In this document: one piece after another, positions 18,939-29,514 of the stretch
How positions within the stretch are numbered: the stretch's first letter is position 1
Layout of the letters: every line of letters begins with the position of its first letter
DNA from: Pseudomonas rhizosphaerae
Lineage (GTDB): Bacteria; Pseudomonadota; Gammaproteobacteria; Pseudomonadales; Pseudomonadaceae
Length of the DNA: 64,000 bases
Direction of reading: 5' to 3'
Assembly (NCBI RefSeq): GCF_000761155.1
Contig: NZ_CP009533.1
Span: 186,001-250,000 of the forward strand
Made by a program: the position numbers and the translations under genes
Notes under the pieces: model-generated
The model's input: only the letters and a program-made list of their open reading frames with translations
Told to the model about the DNA's origin: nothing
Database searches by the model: none

Positions 18939-19946
18939 ATGCCCCAGACTTTCGACATCGCCGTGATTGGCGCCACCGGCACGGTCGGCGAAACGCTCGT
19001 GCAGGTGCTCGAGGAACGGGACTTTCCGGTAGGCGCCCTGCATCTTCTGGCGAGCAGTGAGTCGGCCGGCGCGTCGGTTGCGTTTCGCGGCAAGAACGTG
19101 CGCGTGCGCGAAGTCGATCCGTTCGATTTCAGCCTGGTTAAACTGGTGTTCTTCGCAGCCGGCCCTGCCGTCACGCGCAGCTTCGCCCCGCGTGCCACGG
19201 CGGCTGGCTGCACGGTCATCGACCTGTCGGCAGGTTTGCCGGTGGCCCAGGCACCCAATGTCGTGCCGGAAGCCAACGCTGCGCGGCTGACTGACCTGCC
19301 GATACCTGTGCAGGTCGCCAGCCCCAGCGCCGCTGCCACTGCCCTGGCAGTGATCCTGGCACCGCTGCGGGCCGTGCTCGAGCTGCAGCAGGTGCACGTC
19401 ACCGCGTGCCTGGCAGTGTCGGCCCTGGGCCGCGAGGCCGTCAGCGAACTGGCCCGGCAGACCGCCGAGCTGCTCAATGTGCGTCCGCTGGAGCCGCGCT
19501 TCTTCGACCGTCAGGTGGCGTTCAACCTGCTGGCCCAGGTCGGCACCCCCGATGAGCAGGGCCATGTGCCGCTGGAGCGCCGCCTGGTCGATGAACTGCG
19601 CGAGCTGCTCGGCATGCCGGCGTTGAAGATTTCAGTCACCTGCGTGCAGGCCCCGGTGTTCTTCGGCGACAGCTACAGCATTGCGCTGCAGACCGGCACG
19701 GTGCTGGACCTGGCAGTCATCAATCAGGCTCTGGCAACCGCGCCCGGTATCGAAACCGTGGAAGACGACTACCCTACAGCGGTAGGTGATGCAGTAGGGC
19801 AGGACGTGGTGTACGTAGGGCGGGTGCGCACCGGCATCGACGATCCCCAGGCGTTGAGTCTGTGGGCCACGGTGGACAACGTGCGCAAGGGCGCGGCCTT
19901 GAATGCGGTACAAGTGGCCGAGTTGTTGATTAAAGGGCATGGCTAA
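18939..19946 (+). CDS. usg: Aspartate-semialdehyde dehydrogenase-like protein (Usg), catalytic Cys lost
   Basis: This 335-residue protein has the Asd fold: an N-terminal nucleotide-binding GATGTVGETLVQVLEER and a C-terminal dimerisation region. True Asd enzymes have a nucleophilic Cys in an ANPNCST-like motif. Here the equivalent segment reads ASPSAAAT (127-134) with Ala131 at the Cys position, so dehydrogenase activity is unlikely. The position immediately upstream of fimV matches the P. aeruginosa Usg-like paralogue. The role is unknown. The ATG at 18939 follows GAGGACCCTGCCC. Confidence 0.85.
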   Translation: MPQTFDIAVIGATGTVGETLVQVLEERDFPVGALHLLASSESAGASVAFRGKNVRVREVDPFDFSLVKLVFFAAGPAVTRSFAPRATAAGCTVIDLSAGLPVAQAPNVVPEANAARLTDLPIPVQVASPSAAATALAVILAPLRAVLELQQVHVTACLAVSALGREAVSELARQTAELLNVRPLEPRFFDRQVAFNLLAQVGTPDEQGHVPLERRLVDELRELLGMPALKISVTCVQAPVFFGDSYSIALQTGTVLDLAVINQALATAPGIETVEDDYPTAVGDAVGQDVVYVGRVRTGIDDPQALSLWATVDNVRKGAALNAVQVAELLIKGHG

Positions 19947-20058
19947 AAGATACTTGCCGACAATTTGCAGAGAGTTCGCACGCTTTGCCCAGCTGTTCGC
20001 ATGCGACAGCGCAAGCTTCTTCTCGCTTGCCGAGGAATGTTCAAACAAGGATTAGGCC

Positions 20059-22548
20059 ATGGTTCAAGTTCGCAAACTGGTGTTAGCAATGGCTGCCGCT
20101 TCGGCGCTGTCCTCCGGTATCGCCAACGCCCTGGAGCTGGGTGAATTGACCCTCAGGTCCGCGGTGAACCAGCCTCTGCTGGCCGAGATAGAACTGCTCG
20201 ATGTGCGCGGCCTGAGCGCGGCTGAGGTCCAGCCGGTGCTGGCGCCGGCCGAGGAGTTCAGCAAGGCGGGCGTCGAGCGCCAGGCCTTCCTCGACAGTCT
20301 GCGCTTCACCCCGGTGATCAACGCCAATGGCCGCAGCGTCATCCGCGTGACTTCGACCCAACCCTTGTCGGCACCGCTGGTGAAGTTCCTGGTCCAGGTC
20401 AACTTCCCCAGCGGCCGTTTGCTGCGCGACTACAGCATGCTGCTCGATGCGGCGCAGTTTGCTCCGCAGACCCCGCAGGCGGCGCAGAATGCGCCTCAGC
20501 CTGCGCTGAGCACGCCAGCCGCCACCGCCAACCAGGCGTCCTATACCACCGGCACGCGTGACACACTGTGGGAGATCGCCGCACGCAATCGCCAGGGCGG
20601 CTCGGTCCAGCAAGCCATGCTGGCCATTCAGGCGCTCAACCCCGACGCGTTCCTGGATGGCAACATCAACCGTCTCAAGACCGGGCAGATCCTGCGCCTG
20701 CCCGACCCGCAGCAGACCTCCGCCACCGCGCCAGGGCCGGCAGTGGCCGAAGTCGCGCGGCAGAATGCTGCCTGGCGCGAAGGCCGCCGCCTGGGGCCTC
20801 GTGCCCAGCAGGTCGACGCCACCCGCCGTGGCAATGGCACGCCCGCGCCGGCTGCTGCGCCGCCGCAGGACAATCTCAGCCTGGTGTCGGGCGCCAGTGA
20901 GGCCAATGGCCCGGCGGGCGACGCCAGGGCACTCGACCAGAAACTTGCCGTGACCCAGGAAGCCCTGGACTCAACGCGTCGCGACAACGAGGAACTGCGC
21001 AGCCGCAATGCCGACCTGCAGAGCCAGCTCGACAAGTTGCAGAAGCTGATCCAGCTCAAGAACGACCAATTGGCCAAGATGCAGGCAGCAGGTGCCGATG
21101 TCCCGGTACCCGCCGAAGCCTTGGTCCCGGCTGAGGCCCTGGCGCCTGCGGGCGATGGCAGCGGGCCTGCCGCCGGTGACCCCGCCGCGGCAACCAACGC
21201 CGAGCTGATCCCGGCGCCGACGGTGCCGGGCGCTACCGAACAGGTCAACCCCGACGCGGCTGCCAGTACCCCGGTATTGCCCCAGGGCGAGCCGCTGGAT
21301 GCCGTCAACGATCCGGCCGATGACGCCGCTGCCGAACAGTCGGGCGACAACTCGACTTTGCTGATGGTGGTCGGTGCCAGTGCCCTGGCGGCGTTGCTGT
21401 TGTTGCTGCTGTTGCTGGCCCGTCGCCGCAAGGCGCAGCAGGAAGCCGAGAAGCACATGCGCATGGCCCGTGCCCTGGCCGAAGAGCCTGACCATGGCCC
21501 AGACCTCGACCTGCCGCCCAACAGCTTCGAAGGGCTGGAACGCCCATCCGCGACCGTGCACCTGACCCCGGCGATGGTCGCCGCCTCGGTGGCCGGCGCC
21601 AGGGCCAGCGCGGCGCCAGCCACCTTCGCTGAACCGCCGGCGCAGACCGTGGTGCCCACGCCACCACTGCGCCCCAGTATCGACACGGACGAAGGGCTGT
21701 TCGCGGAAGTGGAGCAGAGCATTGCCCGTGGTCGTCTCAATCATGCAGCCGAGCTGCTCGAAGCGGCGACCGAGCGTGAACCCAAGCGCAGCGACCTGCG
21801 CTTGAAGTTGATGGAGGTCTACGGCCTGCAGGGTGATCGCGATGGCTTCGTCAGCCAGGAGCGGCAATTGATCGCCACCGGCCAGAACCATGCCGACGTG
21901 GAGCGCCTGAAAGCTCGCTTCCCGGCCATGCTCGGCGTCGCCGCAGCAGCTGCCGGTGCGGCTGCCACAGCAGCGCAGATGGACGCTGATTACGTCAAGC
22001 AGCTGCTGCAGGATGAGCCGGGGGCTGCCGATTCGCTGGACGGTACCTTCGATACCGATTTCGATCTGAACCTGGACGAAACTCAGGACCCTGCACCAGC
22101 GGCAGACAGCAACATCGACTTCGACACCTTGCTGGCCGAACAGAAAGCGGCAGCGGCGGGCTCGGCCGACGATAACGAGACGACGTTGCCGGAAGACTTC
22201 GACCTGTCGTTGGCCGACGAAGCCGAGCAGCCCCCTGCAGCGGAATCGCGCCTGACCGAAATCAACGCCGAGCTGGAAAAACTGTCGGACGGCTTTGCAC
22301 GCACCCCCATGGCCGAACCGTTCGCCATCCCGCCCAAGCCCGAAGACCTGCCGCCGATCGAAGGCGAAGACGATTTCGACTACCTCGACGGGGGCGACGA
22401 AGCCGGCACCAAACTGGACCTAGCCCGTGCCTACATCGAGATGGGCGACAACGACGGCGCACGCGACATTTTGGGCGAAGTGCTCAAGGAAGGCAGCGCC
22501 GGGCAGCAGGGCGAAGCACGCGAGATGCTGGGGCGTATCAAGCGCTAA
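20059..22548 (+). CDS. fimV: Polar hub / motility protein FimV
   Basis: This 829-residue inner-membrane protein organises the cell pole for type IV pili and flagella. A signal peptide (cleavage near IANA-LELG) is followed by the FimV N-terminal domain (LGELTLRSAVNQPLLAEIEL), a LysM peptidoglycan-binding domain (about 157-220), a coiled coil (about 292-344), a TM helix (about 435-452, run of Leu) and an acidic cytoplasmic region ending in the conserved FimV C-terminal TPR (LDLARAYIEMGDNDGARDIL, about 790-810). It is somewhat shorter than the P. aeruginosa protein because the acidic region is reduced. Confidence 0.95.
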   Translation: MVQVRKLVLAMAAASALSSGIANALELGELTLRSAVNQPLLAEIELLDVRGLSAAEVQPVLAPAEEFSKAGVERQAFLDSLRFTPVINANGRSVIRVTSTQPLSAPLVKFLVQVNFPSGRLLRDYSMLLDAAQFAPQTPQAAQNAPQPALSTPAATANQASYTTGTRDTLWEIAARNRQGGSVQQAMLAIQALNPDAFLDGNINRLKTGQILRLPDPQQTSATAPGPAVAEVARQNAAWREGRRLGPRAQQVDATRRGNGTPAPAAAPPQDNLSLVSGASEANGPAGDARALDQKLAVTQEALDSTRRDNEELRSRNADLQSQLDKLQKLIQLKNDQLAKMQAAGADVPVPAEALVPAEALAPAGDGSGPAAGDPAAATNAELIPAPTVPGATEQVNPDAAASTPVLPQGEPLDAVNDPADDAAAEQSGDNSTLLMVVGASALAALLLLLLLLARRRKAQQEAEKHMRMARALAEEPDHGPDLDLPPNSFEGLERPSATVHLTPAMVAASVAGARASAAPATFAEPPAQTVVPTPPLRPSIDTDEGLFAEVEQSIARGRLNHAAELLEAATEREPKRSDLRLKLMEVYGLQGDRDGFVSQERQLIATGQNHADVERLKARFPAMLGVAAAAAGAAATAAQMDADYVKQLLQDEPGAADSLDGTFDTDFDLNLDETQDPAPAADSNIDFDTLLAEQKAAAAGSADDNETTLPEDFDLSLADEAEQPPAAESRLTEINAELEKLSDGFARTPMAEPFAIPPKPEDLPPIEGEDDFDYLDGGDEAGTKLDLARAYIEMGDNDGARDILGEVLKEGSAGQQGEAREMLGRIKR

Positions 22549-22614
22549 CGCGGCGCCGCCATTTCAGGATCCGGTATAATCGCCACCATCGCTTAACCAA
22601 CAGGCAACAACTTC

Positions 22615-23487
22615 GTGCAAACCATCGACAACTCGGCCGCCGAATCGGCGGCCGACGGCTTTTATCGTATCGCCCTGGGCGTGGAATACAAAGGCTCGCG
22701 CTACCGCGGCTGGCAGCGCCAGGCCTCCGGTGTACGCACCGTGCAGGAAACCCTCGAAGACGCCTTGGGCAAGGTCGCGGCCTCGCCGGTCTCGCTGATG
22801 TGTGCCGGACGTACCGATGCCGGTGTACACGCCTGCGGGCAGGTGGTGCACTTCGACACCCAGGCCGAACGCAGCATGAAAGCCTGGGTGATGGGCGCCA
22901 ACATCAACCTGCCCCACGACGTCAGCGTCACCTGGGCCAAGGTCATGCCGCCGACCTTTCACGCGCGCTTCAAGGCCATTGCCCGACGCTACCGTTACGT
23001 TATCTACAATGACCAGATCCGGCCCGCCCACCTGGGCGAGGAAATCACCTGGAATCACCGCCCGCTGGACGTCACCCGCATGGCCGCCGCTGCCCAGGCG
23101 CTGGTCGGCACCCATGACTTCAGCGCCTTCCGCGCCGGTCAGTGCCAGGCCAAGTCGCCGATCAAGCAACTGCATCACCTGCGGGTCACCCAGCACGGCA
23201 AGATGATCGTCATCGACGTGCGCGCCAATGCCTTCCTGCACCACATGGTGCGCAACATCGCCGGCGTGCTGATGACCATCGGCACCGGCGAGCGGCCCAT
23301 CGAGTGGGCCGCTGAAGTGTTGCAAAGCCGGGTGCGCCGCACCGGCGGCGTCACCGCCCATCCGTTCGGGCTGTACCTGGTGCAGGTCGAGTACCGTGAC
23401 GAGTTTCCTCTGCCGGAACGCTACATCGGCCCGCACTTCCTCACCGGGTTCGACACACTGGCTGACGTCGCCGACAGCATTTGCTAA
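22615..23487 (+). CDS. truA: tRNA pseudouridine(38-40) synthase TruA
   Basis: This 290-residue pseudouridine synthase modifies positions 38-40 in the anticodon stem-loop. The catalytic motif [10 protein letters not shown] is at 63-72, with D68 as nucleophile. The [11 protein letters not shown] and [13 protein letters not shown] segments are family landmarks. The start is the GTG at 22615; no in-frame ATG lies before the conserved [11 protein letters not shown]. It lies between fimV and trpF as in other pseudomonads. Confidence 0.93.
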   Translation: MQTIDNSAAESAADGFYRIALGVEYKGSRYRGWQRQASGVRTVQETLEDALGKVAASPVSLMCAGRTDAGVHACGQVVHFDTQAERSMKAWVMGANINLPHDVSVTWAKVMPPTFHARFKAIARRYRYVIYNDQIRPAHLGEEITWNHRPLDVTRMAAAAQALVGTHDFSAFRAGQCQAKSPIKQLHHLRVTQHGKMIVIDVRANAFLHHMVRNIAGVLMTIGTGERPIEWAAEVLQSRVRRTGGVTAHPFGLYLVQVEYRDEFPLPERYIGPHFLTGFDTLADVADSIC

Positions 23488-23525
23488 CATCCGCCGTTCC
23501 CAGCCAAGTCGAGGTACTCGCCGAC

Positions 23526-24152
23526 ATGTCAGCCGTTCGCAGCAAAATCTGCGGTATTACCCGCATAGAGGATGCTTTGGCCGCTGCCCACGCGGGTGCC
23601 GACGCGATCGGGTTGGTGTTCTATGCCAAAAGCCCGCGGGCAGTGAGCGTGCAACAGGCGCGCGCCATCATCGCTGCGCTGCCACCGTTCGTGACCGTGA
23701 CCGGCTTGTTCGTCAACGCCAGCCGTTGCGAGCTGGGTGAAATCCTCGATGCCGTGCCGCTGGACCTGCTGCAATTCCATGGCGACGAAACACCGGCCGA
23801 GTGCGAGGGTTACCACCGTCCCTACATCAAGGCCCTGCGCGTACGCCCCGGCGACGATATGCAAGCCGCCTGCCGGGCGTACCGCAACGCCAGCGGCATC
23901 CTGCTCGACACCTTCGTGGCCGGCGTGCCCGGCGGTACTGGCGAAGCCTTCGACTGGTCGCTGGTGCCCGAGCACCTGGAGCAGCCAATCGTGCTCGCCG
24001 GTGGACTTCACGCCGGCAACGTCGCCCAGGCCATTGCCCAGGTCAAGCCCTGGGCGGTGGATGTCAGTGGCGGGGTCGAGTCGAGCAAGGGCATCAAGGA
24101 TCACGGCAAGATCGACGCTTTCATCAGGGCCGTGCGCGGGAGCGGCATGTGA
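23526..24152 (+). CDS. trpF: Phosphoribosylanthranilate isomerase
   Basis: This 208-residue TIM-barrel enzyme isomerises PRA to CdRP in tryptophan synthesis. Landmarks are KICGIT near the N-terminus (catalytic Cys), FVNA, LQFHGDE, LLDT (general acid Asp), LAGGL and DVSGGVES (phosphate binding). I chose the ATG at 23526 ([12 protein letters not shown]), preceded by GTCGAGGTA, over an upstream in-frame TTG that would overlap truA. It lies far from other trp genes, as usual for Pseudomonas. Confidence 0.95.
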   Translation: MSAVRSKICGITRIEDALAAAHAGADAIGLVFYAKSPRAVSVQQARAIIAALPPFVTVTGLFVNASRCELGEILDAVPLDLLQFHGDETPAECEGYHRPYIKALRVRPGDDMQAACRAYRNASGILLDTFVAGVPGGTGEAFDWSLVPEHLEQPIVLAGGLHAGNVAQAIAQVKPWAVDVSGGVESSKGIKDHGKIDAFIRAVRGSGM

Positions 24153-24316
24153 CGGCGCGCCGCCCGGCACCGTCCATACGTTTCGCGAAATGCGCGGCAC
24201 GCAGGTCCCAAGCCTGCGCCACGCTCGCCCACGCATTCGTTTCATATCTGAACACGCTCAAGAGCATGCGCGGGACCTGGCCAGGCCAGCAGTCCCCGGT
24301 ACTGGAGAAATAAAGC

Positions 24317-25237
24317 ATGAGCAACTGGTTGGTAGACAAGCTGATCCCTTCGATCATGCGCTCGGAAGTGAAGAAAAGCTCGGTGCCCGAAGGCCTGTGG
24401 CACAAGTGCCCATCCTGCGAAGCCGTGCTGTACCGTCCGGAACTGGAGAAGACCCTCGACGTCTGCCCCAAGTGCAACCACCACATGCGCATCGGCGCAC
24501 GTGCGCGCCTGAACATCTTCCTCGACGAAGACGGCCGCGCTGAGCTGGGCGCCGATCTGGAACCGGTCGACCGCCTGAAATTCCGCGACGGCAAGAAGTA
24601 CAAGGATCGCCTGACTGCCGCGCAGAAGCAGACCGGTGAAAAGGACGCGCTGATCTCCATGAGCGGCACCCTGCTGGGCATGCCCGTGGTTGCCAGCGCC
24701 TTCGAATTCTCGTTCATGGGCGGCTCCATGGGCGCCATCGTCGGCGAGCGCTTCGTGCGCGCCGCCAACTATGCCCTGGAACATCGCTGCCCGATGATCT
24801 GCTTCGCTGCCTCCGGTGGCGCGCGCATGCAGGAAGCCCTGATCTCGCTGATGCAGATGGCCAAGACCTCGGCGGTCCTGGCGCGCCTGCGCGAAGAGGG
24901 CATCCCGTTCATCTCGGTGCTGACCGACCCGGTCTACGGCGGCGTTTCCGCCAGCCTGGCCATGTTGGGCGACGTGATCGTCGCCGAACCCAAGGCGCTG
25001 ATCGGTTTCGCCGGCCCGCGCGTGATCGAGCAGACCGTACGAGAGAAGCTGCCCGAAGGCTTCCAGCGCAGCGAGTTCCTCATCGAGCATGGCGCCATCG
25101 ACATGATCATTTCGCGCCAGGAATTGCGTCCACGCCTGGGCAGCCTGCTGGCCCAGTTCATGGGCTTGCCGACGCCGACCTACGTAGCAGCTCCGATCGA
25201 GCCCATCGTGGTCCCGCCGGCGCCTGCCAACGTATGA
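24317..25237 (+). CDS. accD: Acetyl-CoA carboxylase carboxyltransferase subunit beta
   Basis: This 306-residue carboxyltransferase subunit makes malonyl-CoA with AccA. The N-terminal zinc ribbon has four cysteines (KCPSC ... VCPKC, about residues 29-54). The crotonase-like core includes [10 protein letters not shown] and the [13 protein letters not shown] oxyanion region. GGAGAAATAAAGC precedes the start. A 164 bp gap separates it from trpF, so it may have its own promoter. Its stop overlaps folC (ATGA). Confidence 0.96.
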   Translation: MSNWLVDKLIPSIMRSEVKKSSVPEGLWHKCPSCEAVLYRPELEKTLDVCPKCNHHMRIGARARLNIFLDEDGRAELGADLEPVDRLKFRDGKKYKDRLTAAQKQTGEKDALISMSGTLLGMPVVASAFEFSFMGGSMGAIVGERFVRAANYALEHRCPMICFAASGGARMQEALISLMQMAKTSAVLARLREEGIPFISVLTDPVYGGVSASLAMLGDVIVAEPKALIGFAGPRVIEQTVREKLPEGFQRSEFLIEHGAIDMIISRQELRPRLGSLLAQFMGLPTPTYVAAPIEPIVVPPAPANV

Positions 25238-26541
25238 CCGAGCGCAGCCTGAGCCAGTGGCTCGCGTACCTGGAACAACTGCATCCGGCCGCTATCGACA
25301 TGGGCCTTGAGCGTTGCCGCGAAGTCGCGCAGCGCCTGGGCCTGGGCAAGCCGGCCGAGCGTGTGGTCACCGTGACCGGCACCAACGGCAAGGGCTCGAC
25401 CTGTGCGTTCATCGCAGCGTTGCTGCAGGACCGCGAGCTGAAAGTCGGGGTCTATGCCTCGCCCCATCTGCTGCGCTACAACGAACGGGTGGTGATCGAT
25501 GGCCAGCAGGCCACCGACGCTCAGCTGTGCGAGGCATTCGCCGCCGTGGAAGCGGCGCGTGGCGCGACTACGCTGACTTATTTCGAGATGGGCACCCTGG
25601 CCGCGCTCTGGCTGTTCCAGCGTGCACAGCTGGATGCCGTGGTGCTGGAAGTGGGCCTGGGCGGTCGCCTCGATGCCGTCAACCTGGTGGATGCCGACGT
25701 GGCCGTGGTCACCAGCATCGGTCTGGACCACGCCGAGTACCTGGGCGATACCCGCGAATCGGTGGCCTTCGAGAAGGCCGGTATCCTGCGCGCCGGCAAG
25801 CCGGCCCTGTGCGGCGATATCGACCCTCCGCAGCCCTTGCTCGATCAGGTGTCCACGCTGGCTTGCCCGTTCTATCTGCGCGGTCGCGACTTCGACTTCA
25901 CCCTGCAGGACGACCATTGGTCGTGGCGCGGCGTGGACGTCGAGGGCTATCCGGTCGAGCTGTTGTCGTTGCCATTGCCTTCGCTACCGGTCGAAAACGC
26001 CGCGCTGGCCCTGCAGGCCTACATCGCGCTCGATCTACCTCGCGATGCAGCGCGCATTGGCTGGGCCTTGGCGCACGCCCGCGTGGCCGGTCGCCTGGAT
26101 CGCCACCGCGTGAGCATCGACGGCAAGCACGTCGATATCCTCCTCGACGTGGCGCACAACCCGCACGCCGCCTGCTTCCTGGCCGACCGGCTCGCCCAGC
26201 GACCTGTCGCCGGTCGGCGTCTGGCCGTGTTCGGCCTGTTGGCCGACAAGGATCTGCCAGGTGTGGTCGAAGCGCTTGCTCCCGTGGTTTCGCACTGGGC
26301 GCTGGCCCCGTTGAAAACCCCGCGCAGCCGGCCGGCCGCCGAGCTGGATGCCGCGCTCCTGAACCTTGGCGCTGCCACGACGTCTCACGCAAGCCTCGCC
26401 GATGCGCTCGAAGCGCAATGCGAAGCAGCAGGCGAGGGTGACGAGATTCTGGTGTTCGGCTCGTTCCACTGTGTCGCCCAGGCCTTGAAATGGATGTATG
26501 GCAACGTAGAGCGGGAGAACGTGGATGGCATTGCCCAATAA
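25234..26541 (+). CDS. folC: Bifunctional dihydrofolate / folylpolyglutamate synthase
   Basis: This 435-residue Mur-ligase-family enzyme glutamylates dihydropteroate and folates. It carries the P-loop [12 protein letters not shown] (about 49-60), [14 protein letters not shown] (folate/Mg loop) and LDVAHNPHA near the C-terminal domain. It overlaps accD by 4 bp and the SPOR gene by 17 bp, so it is translationally coupled in an accD-folC-SPOR operon. Confidence 0.95.
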   Translation: MTERSLSQWLAYLEQLHPAAIDMGLERCREVAQRLGLGKPAERVVTVTGTNGKGSTCAFIAALLQDRELKVGVYASPHLLRYNERVVIDGQQATDAQLCEAFAAVEAARGATTLTYFEMGTLAALWLFQRAQLDAVVLEVGLGGRLDAVNLVDADVAVVTSIGLDHAEYLGDTRESVAFEKAGILRAGKPALCGDIDPPQPLLDQVSTLACPFYLRGRDFDFTLQDDHWSWRGVDVEGYPVELLSLPLPSLPVENAALALQAYIALDLPRDAARIGWALAHARVAGRLDRHRVSIDGKHVDILLDVAHNPHAACFLADRLAQRPVAGRRLAVFGLLADKDLPGVVEALAPVVSHWALAPLKTPRSRPAAELDAALLNLGAATTSHASLADALEAQCEAAGEGDEILVFGSFHCVAQALKWMYGNVERENVDGIAQ

Positions 26542-27166
26542 GGTGTTCAAGCAGCGCATGATCGGCGCATTGGTGCTGATTGCGCTGGCCGTGATTTTCC
26601 TGCCGATGCTGTTTTCGCGGCAGGACAACACCGTGCGCCAGGTGCAGGTGGAGGCGCCGACTGCACCGCAGACTCCGGCAGCGCCGCAGGTCCAGGTCGA
26701 GCCGGTTGCCGTGCCCGAGCCGCAGATCATCGAAGCCAAGCCCGTTCCCGAGAAGGCCCCTGTGCAGGCCGCTGCGCCGAGCCAGCCAATCCACCCGGTG
26801 CCGACCGCTCCTGCAGCATCGGCGAAAAAGCCGGTGGAATCGGTGCAGCCTTCCGCACCCGTTGCCGCAGCCAAGGTGGCCCCGGCCGCCAAGCCGGACA
26901 CGGCAAGCAAGATCGACCCTAACGGGCTGCCGGTCAGCTGGTCGGTGCAGTTGGCCAGCCTGTCCAACCGCGCCGGCGCCGATACTTTGCAGAAGAGCCT
27001 GCGCGCGCAGGGCTACAACGCCTACGTGCGGTCGTCCGATGGCAAGAATCGGGTCTTCGTCGGCCCGTTGGTCGAGCGTGCCGAAGCCGAGCGTCTGCGC
27101 GATGTGATCAACCGCCAGCAGAAGCTGCAAGGGTTCGTGGTGCGCTTCGAGCCGGAGCGCGGCTGA
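26525..27166 (+). CDS. SPOR-domain cell-division protein (DedD-like)
   Basis: This 213-residue bitopic membrane protein has a short cytoplasmic N-terminus, one TM helix (about 12-29, IGALVLIALAVIFLPMLF), a long Pro/Ala/Val-rich periplasmic linker and a C-terminal SPOR domain (about 137-213, WSVQLASLSNRAGADTLQKS). SPOR domains bind denuded septal peptidoglycan, so the protein should localise to the division site. The start lies inside folC. It matches the SPOR gene found between folC and cvpA in P. aeruginosa. Confidence 0.88.
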   Translation: MALPNKVFKQRMIGALVLIALAVIFLPMLFSRQDNTVRQVQVEAPTAPQTPAAPQVQVEPVAVPEPQIIEAKPVPEKAPVQAAAPSQPIHPVPTAPAASAKKPVESVQPSAPVAAAKVAPAAKPDTASKIDPNGLPVSWSVQLASLSNRAGADTLQKSLRAQGYNAYVRSSDGKNRVFVGPLVERAEAERLRDVINRQQKLQGFVVRFEPERG

Positions 27167-27183
27167 GGACCGGGTTCGCCATA

Positions 27184-27304
27184 GGATCGTGTCGCTTTGT
27201 TCGCGGCCGCTGACCGCTCCTACGGGTAGTGGGATTGTGTTGCTTTCTTCGCGGCCGCTGACCGCTCCTACGGGTAGCTGTGGGAGCGGTCAGCGGCCGC
27301 GAAG
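27184..27304. repeat. REP cluster: two direct plus one inverted element
   Basis: The core TTCGCGGCCGCTGACCGCTC, extended by CTACGGGTAG, appears at 27200-27229 and 27248-27277, and in inverted form at 27281-27303. The first two are also preceded by a shared flank (GGATYGTGTYGCTTTSTTCG), giving a 48-bp imperfect tandem duplication. They lie between the SPOR gene and cvpA. REP palindromes are typical intergenic elements of P. putida-group genomes. Confidence 0.9.
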
Positions 27305-27395
27305 GGGTGCGCCGCGGTGCAGGCGACAATCGCCGCTTACTCCCAGGCCTGCGCTCTGCTAAAATGCGCCGCCTTATCCGTATGCAGGCCGCACC

Positions 27396-27953
27396 GTGGC
27401 ATTTACCTGGGTCGACTGGGCGATCATCGCGATCATCGCCATCTCCGCACTGATCAGCTTGACACGCGGCTTCGTAAAGGAAGCCCTGTCGCTGGTCACC
27501 TGGATAGTCGCAGGCGCCGTGGCCTGGCTGTTCGGCGGTTCCCTGGCCACGTATTTCGAACACTATATCCAGACCCCTTCGGCGCGAGTCATCGCCGGGT
27601 GTGCCGTACTCTTCGTGGCCACCTTGCTGGTCGGCGCCATGGTCAACTACCTCATTGGCGAACTCATTCGCGTCACCGGGCTGTCGGGCACCGACCGCTT
27701 TCTGGGCATGGTCTTCGGCGCCGCACGCGGTGGCCTGCTGGTGGTGGTGGCTGCCGGGCTGATGAGCCTGGGGCCGGTTCAACAGGATGCGTGGTGGCAG
27801 GAATCACGGCTCCTGCCCCAATTTCTTTTGGTTGCTGACTGGTCGAAAAACCTCATTCTGGGGATGTCCAGTCAGTGGCTCGCCAGCGGAATCAGCGCAC
27901 CGGCTGACATTCCGTTCAAAGAACACCTCTTGCCTGCCGCGAAAGCGCAGTGA
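27396..27953 (+). CDS. cvpA: CvpA family membrane protein
   Basis: This 185-residue integral membrane protein has about four TM helices (first at about 6-26, AIIAIIAISALISL; others around residues 32-52, 65-85 and 105-125). It starts at GTG 27396, giving MAFTWVDWAI, the conserved N-terminus. CvpA is needed for colicin V production in E. coli, affects envelope homeostasis and is nearly always just upstream of purF, as here (41 bp). Confidence 0.92.
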   Translation: MAFTWVDWAIIAIIAISALISLTRGFVKEALSLVTWIVAGAVAWLFGGSLATYFEHYIQTPSARVIAGCAVLFVATLLVGAMVNYLIGELIRVTGLSGTDRFLGMVFGAARGGLLVVVAAGLMSLGPVQQDAWWQESRLLPQFLLVADWSKNLILGMSSQWLASGISAPADIPFKEHLLPAAKAQ

Positions 27954-27994
27954 GTGGTGCTCAGTTCAGATCCATTAAGTAGGGGTTGCGTCGC

Positions 27995-29500
27995 ATGTGT
28001 GGCATCGTCGGTATCGTCGGTAAGTCGAACGTCAATCAAGCGCTGTATGACGCGCTAACGGTCCTCCAACACCGCGGCCAGGATGCTGCCGGTATCGTTA
28101 CCAGTAGCGATGGCAAGTTGTTCCTGCGCAAGGACAACGGGCTGGTACGGGACGTTTTCCAGCAGCGCCATATGCAGCAGCTGATCGGGCACATGGGCAT
28201 TGGCCACGTGCGTTATCCCACGGCGGGCACCTCGACCTCGGCCGAGGCCCAGCCGTTCTACGTCAACTCGCCCTATGGCATCACCCTGGCGCACAACGGC
28301 AACCTGACCAACGTCGAACAGTTGGCCAAGGAAATCTACGAATCGGACCTGCGCCACGTCAACACCAGTTCGGACTCCGAAGTGCTGCTCAACGTGTTCG
28401 CCCATGAGCTGGCGGTGCGCGGCAAGCTGCAGCCTACCGAGGAAGACGTGTTCGCCGCCGTCACCGACGTGCACAAGCGCTGCACCGGTGGCTACGCGGT
28501 AGTGGCCATGATCACCGGCTACGGCATCGTCGGCTTCCGCGACCCCCACGCGATCCGCCCGATCGTGTTCGGTCAGCGTCACACCGACGAAGGCGTGGAA
28601 TACATGATCGCCTCCGAAAGCGTGTCCCTGGACGTGCTCGGCTTCACCCTGATCCGCGACCTGGCACCGGGCGAAGCGGTGTACATCACCGAGGGCGGCA
28701 AGCTGCACACCCGTCAGTGCGCGCCGAACCACCAGTACGCACCGTGCATCTTCGAACACGTCTACCTGGCGCGTCCGGACTCCATCATCGATGGCATCTC
28801 GGTGTACAAGGCGCGCTTGCGCATGGGCGAGAAGCTGGCCGACAAGATCCTGCGCGAGCGTCCCGAGCACGACATCGACGTGGTCATCCCGATTCCGGAC
28901 ACCAGCCGCACTGCGGCGCTGGAACTGGCCAACCATTTGGGCGTGAAGTTTCGCGAAGGCTTCGTCAAGAATCGCTACATCGGCCGAACCTTCATCATGC
29001 CCGGCCAGGCCGCGCGCAAGAAATCGGTCCGCCAGAAGCTCAACGCCATCGAACTGGAATTCCGCGGCAAGAACGTGATGCTGGTGGACGACTCGATCGT
29101 CCGCGGCACTACGTGCAAGCAGATCATCCAGATGGCACGCGAAGCGGGCGCCAAGAATGTCTATTTCTGCTCGGCTGCTCCAGCCGTGCGCTACCCGAAC
29201 GTCTACGGCATCGACATGCCGAGTGCGCATGAGCTGATCGCGCACAACCGCAGTACCCAGGAAGTGGCCGATCTGATCGGTGCCGACTGGCTGATCTACC
29301 AGGACCTGCCCGACCTGATCGACGCGGTCGGTGGGGGCAAGGTCAAGATCGAGAACTTCGACTGCGCGGTGTTCGACGGCAAGTACGTCACCGGCGATAT
29401 CGACGAGTTCTACCTGAACAAGATCGAACAGGCGCGCAACGACTCCAACAAGAGCAAGTCTCAGGCAGTCAGCGCGATCATAGACCTCTACAACAACTGA
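27995..29500 (+). CDS. purF: Amidophosphoribosyltransferase
   Basis: This 501-residue enzyme catalyses the first committed step of purine synthesis (PRPP + Gln to phosphoribosylamine). I chose the ATG at 27995, not 27986, because Met removal must expose Cys2 (MCGIVGIVG) as the N-terminal nucleophile of the class II glutaminase. The PRPP-binding motif [13 protein letters not shown] is around residue 361. Full length. Confidence 0.97.
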   Translation: MCGIVGIVGKSNVNQALYDALTVLQHRGQDAAGIVTSSDGKLFLRKDNGLVRDVFQQRHMQQLIGHMGIGHVRYPTAGTSTSAEAQPFYVNSPYGITLAHNGNLTNVEQLAKEIYESDLRHVNTSSDSEVLLNVFAHELAVRGKLQPTEEDVFAAVTDVHKRCTGGYAVVAMITGYGIVGFRDPHAIRPIVFGQRHTDEGVEYMIASESVSLDVLGFTLIRDLAPGEAVYITEGGKLHTRQCAPNHQYAPCIFEHVYLARPDSIIDGISVYKARLRMGEKLADKILRERPEHDIDVVIPIPDTSRTAALELANHLGVKFREGFVKNRYIGRTFIMPGQAARKKSVRQKLNAIELEFRGKNVMLVDDSIVRGTTCKQIIQMAREAGAKNVYFCSAAPAVRYPNVYGIDMPSAHELIAHNRSTQEVADLIGADWLIYQDLPDLIDAVGGGKVKIENFDCAVFDGKYVTGDIDEFYLNKIEQARNDSNKSKSQAVSAIIDLYNN

Positions 29501-29514
29501 TTGGGAGCAACGGC

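Noticed and set aside
27184..27304. CRISPR array
   Set aside because: The repeats are palindromic REPs in mixed orientation with irregular spacing and no cas genes; no other array-like pattern was seen in the window.
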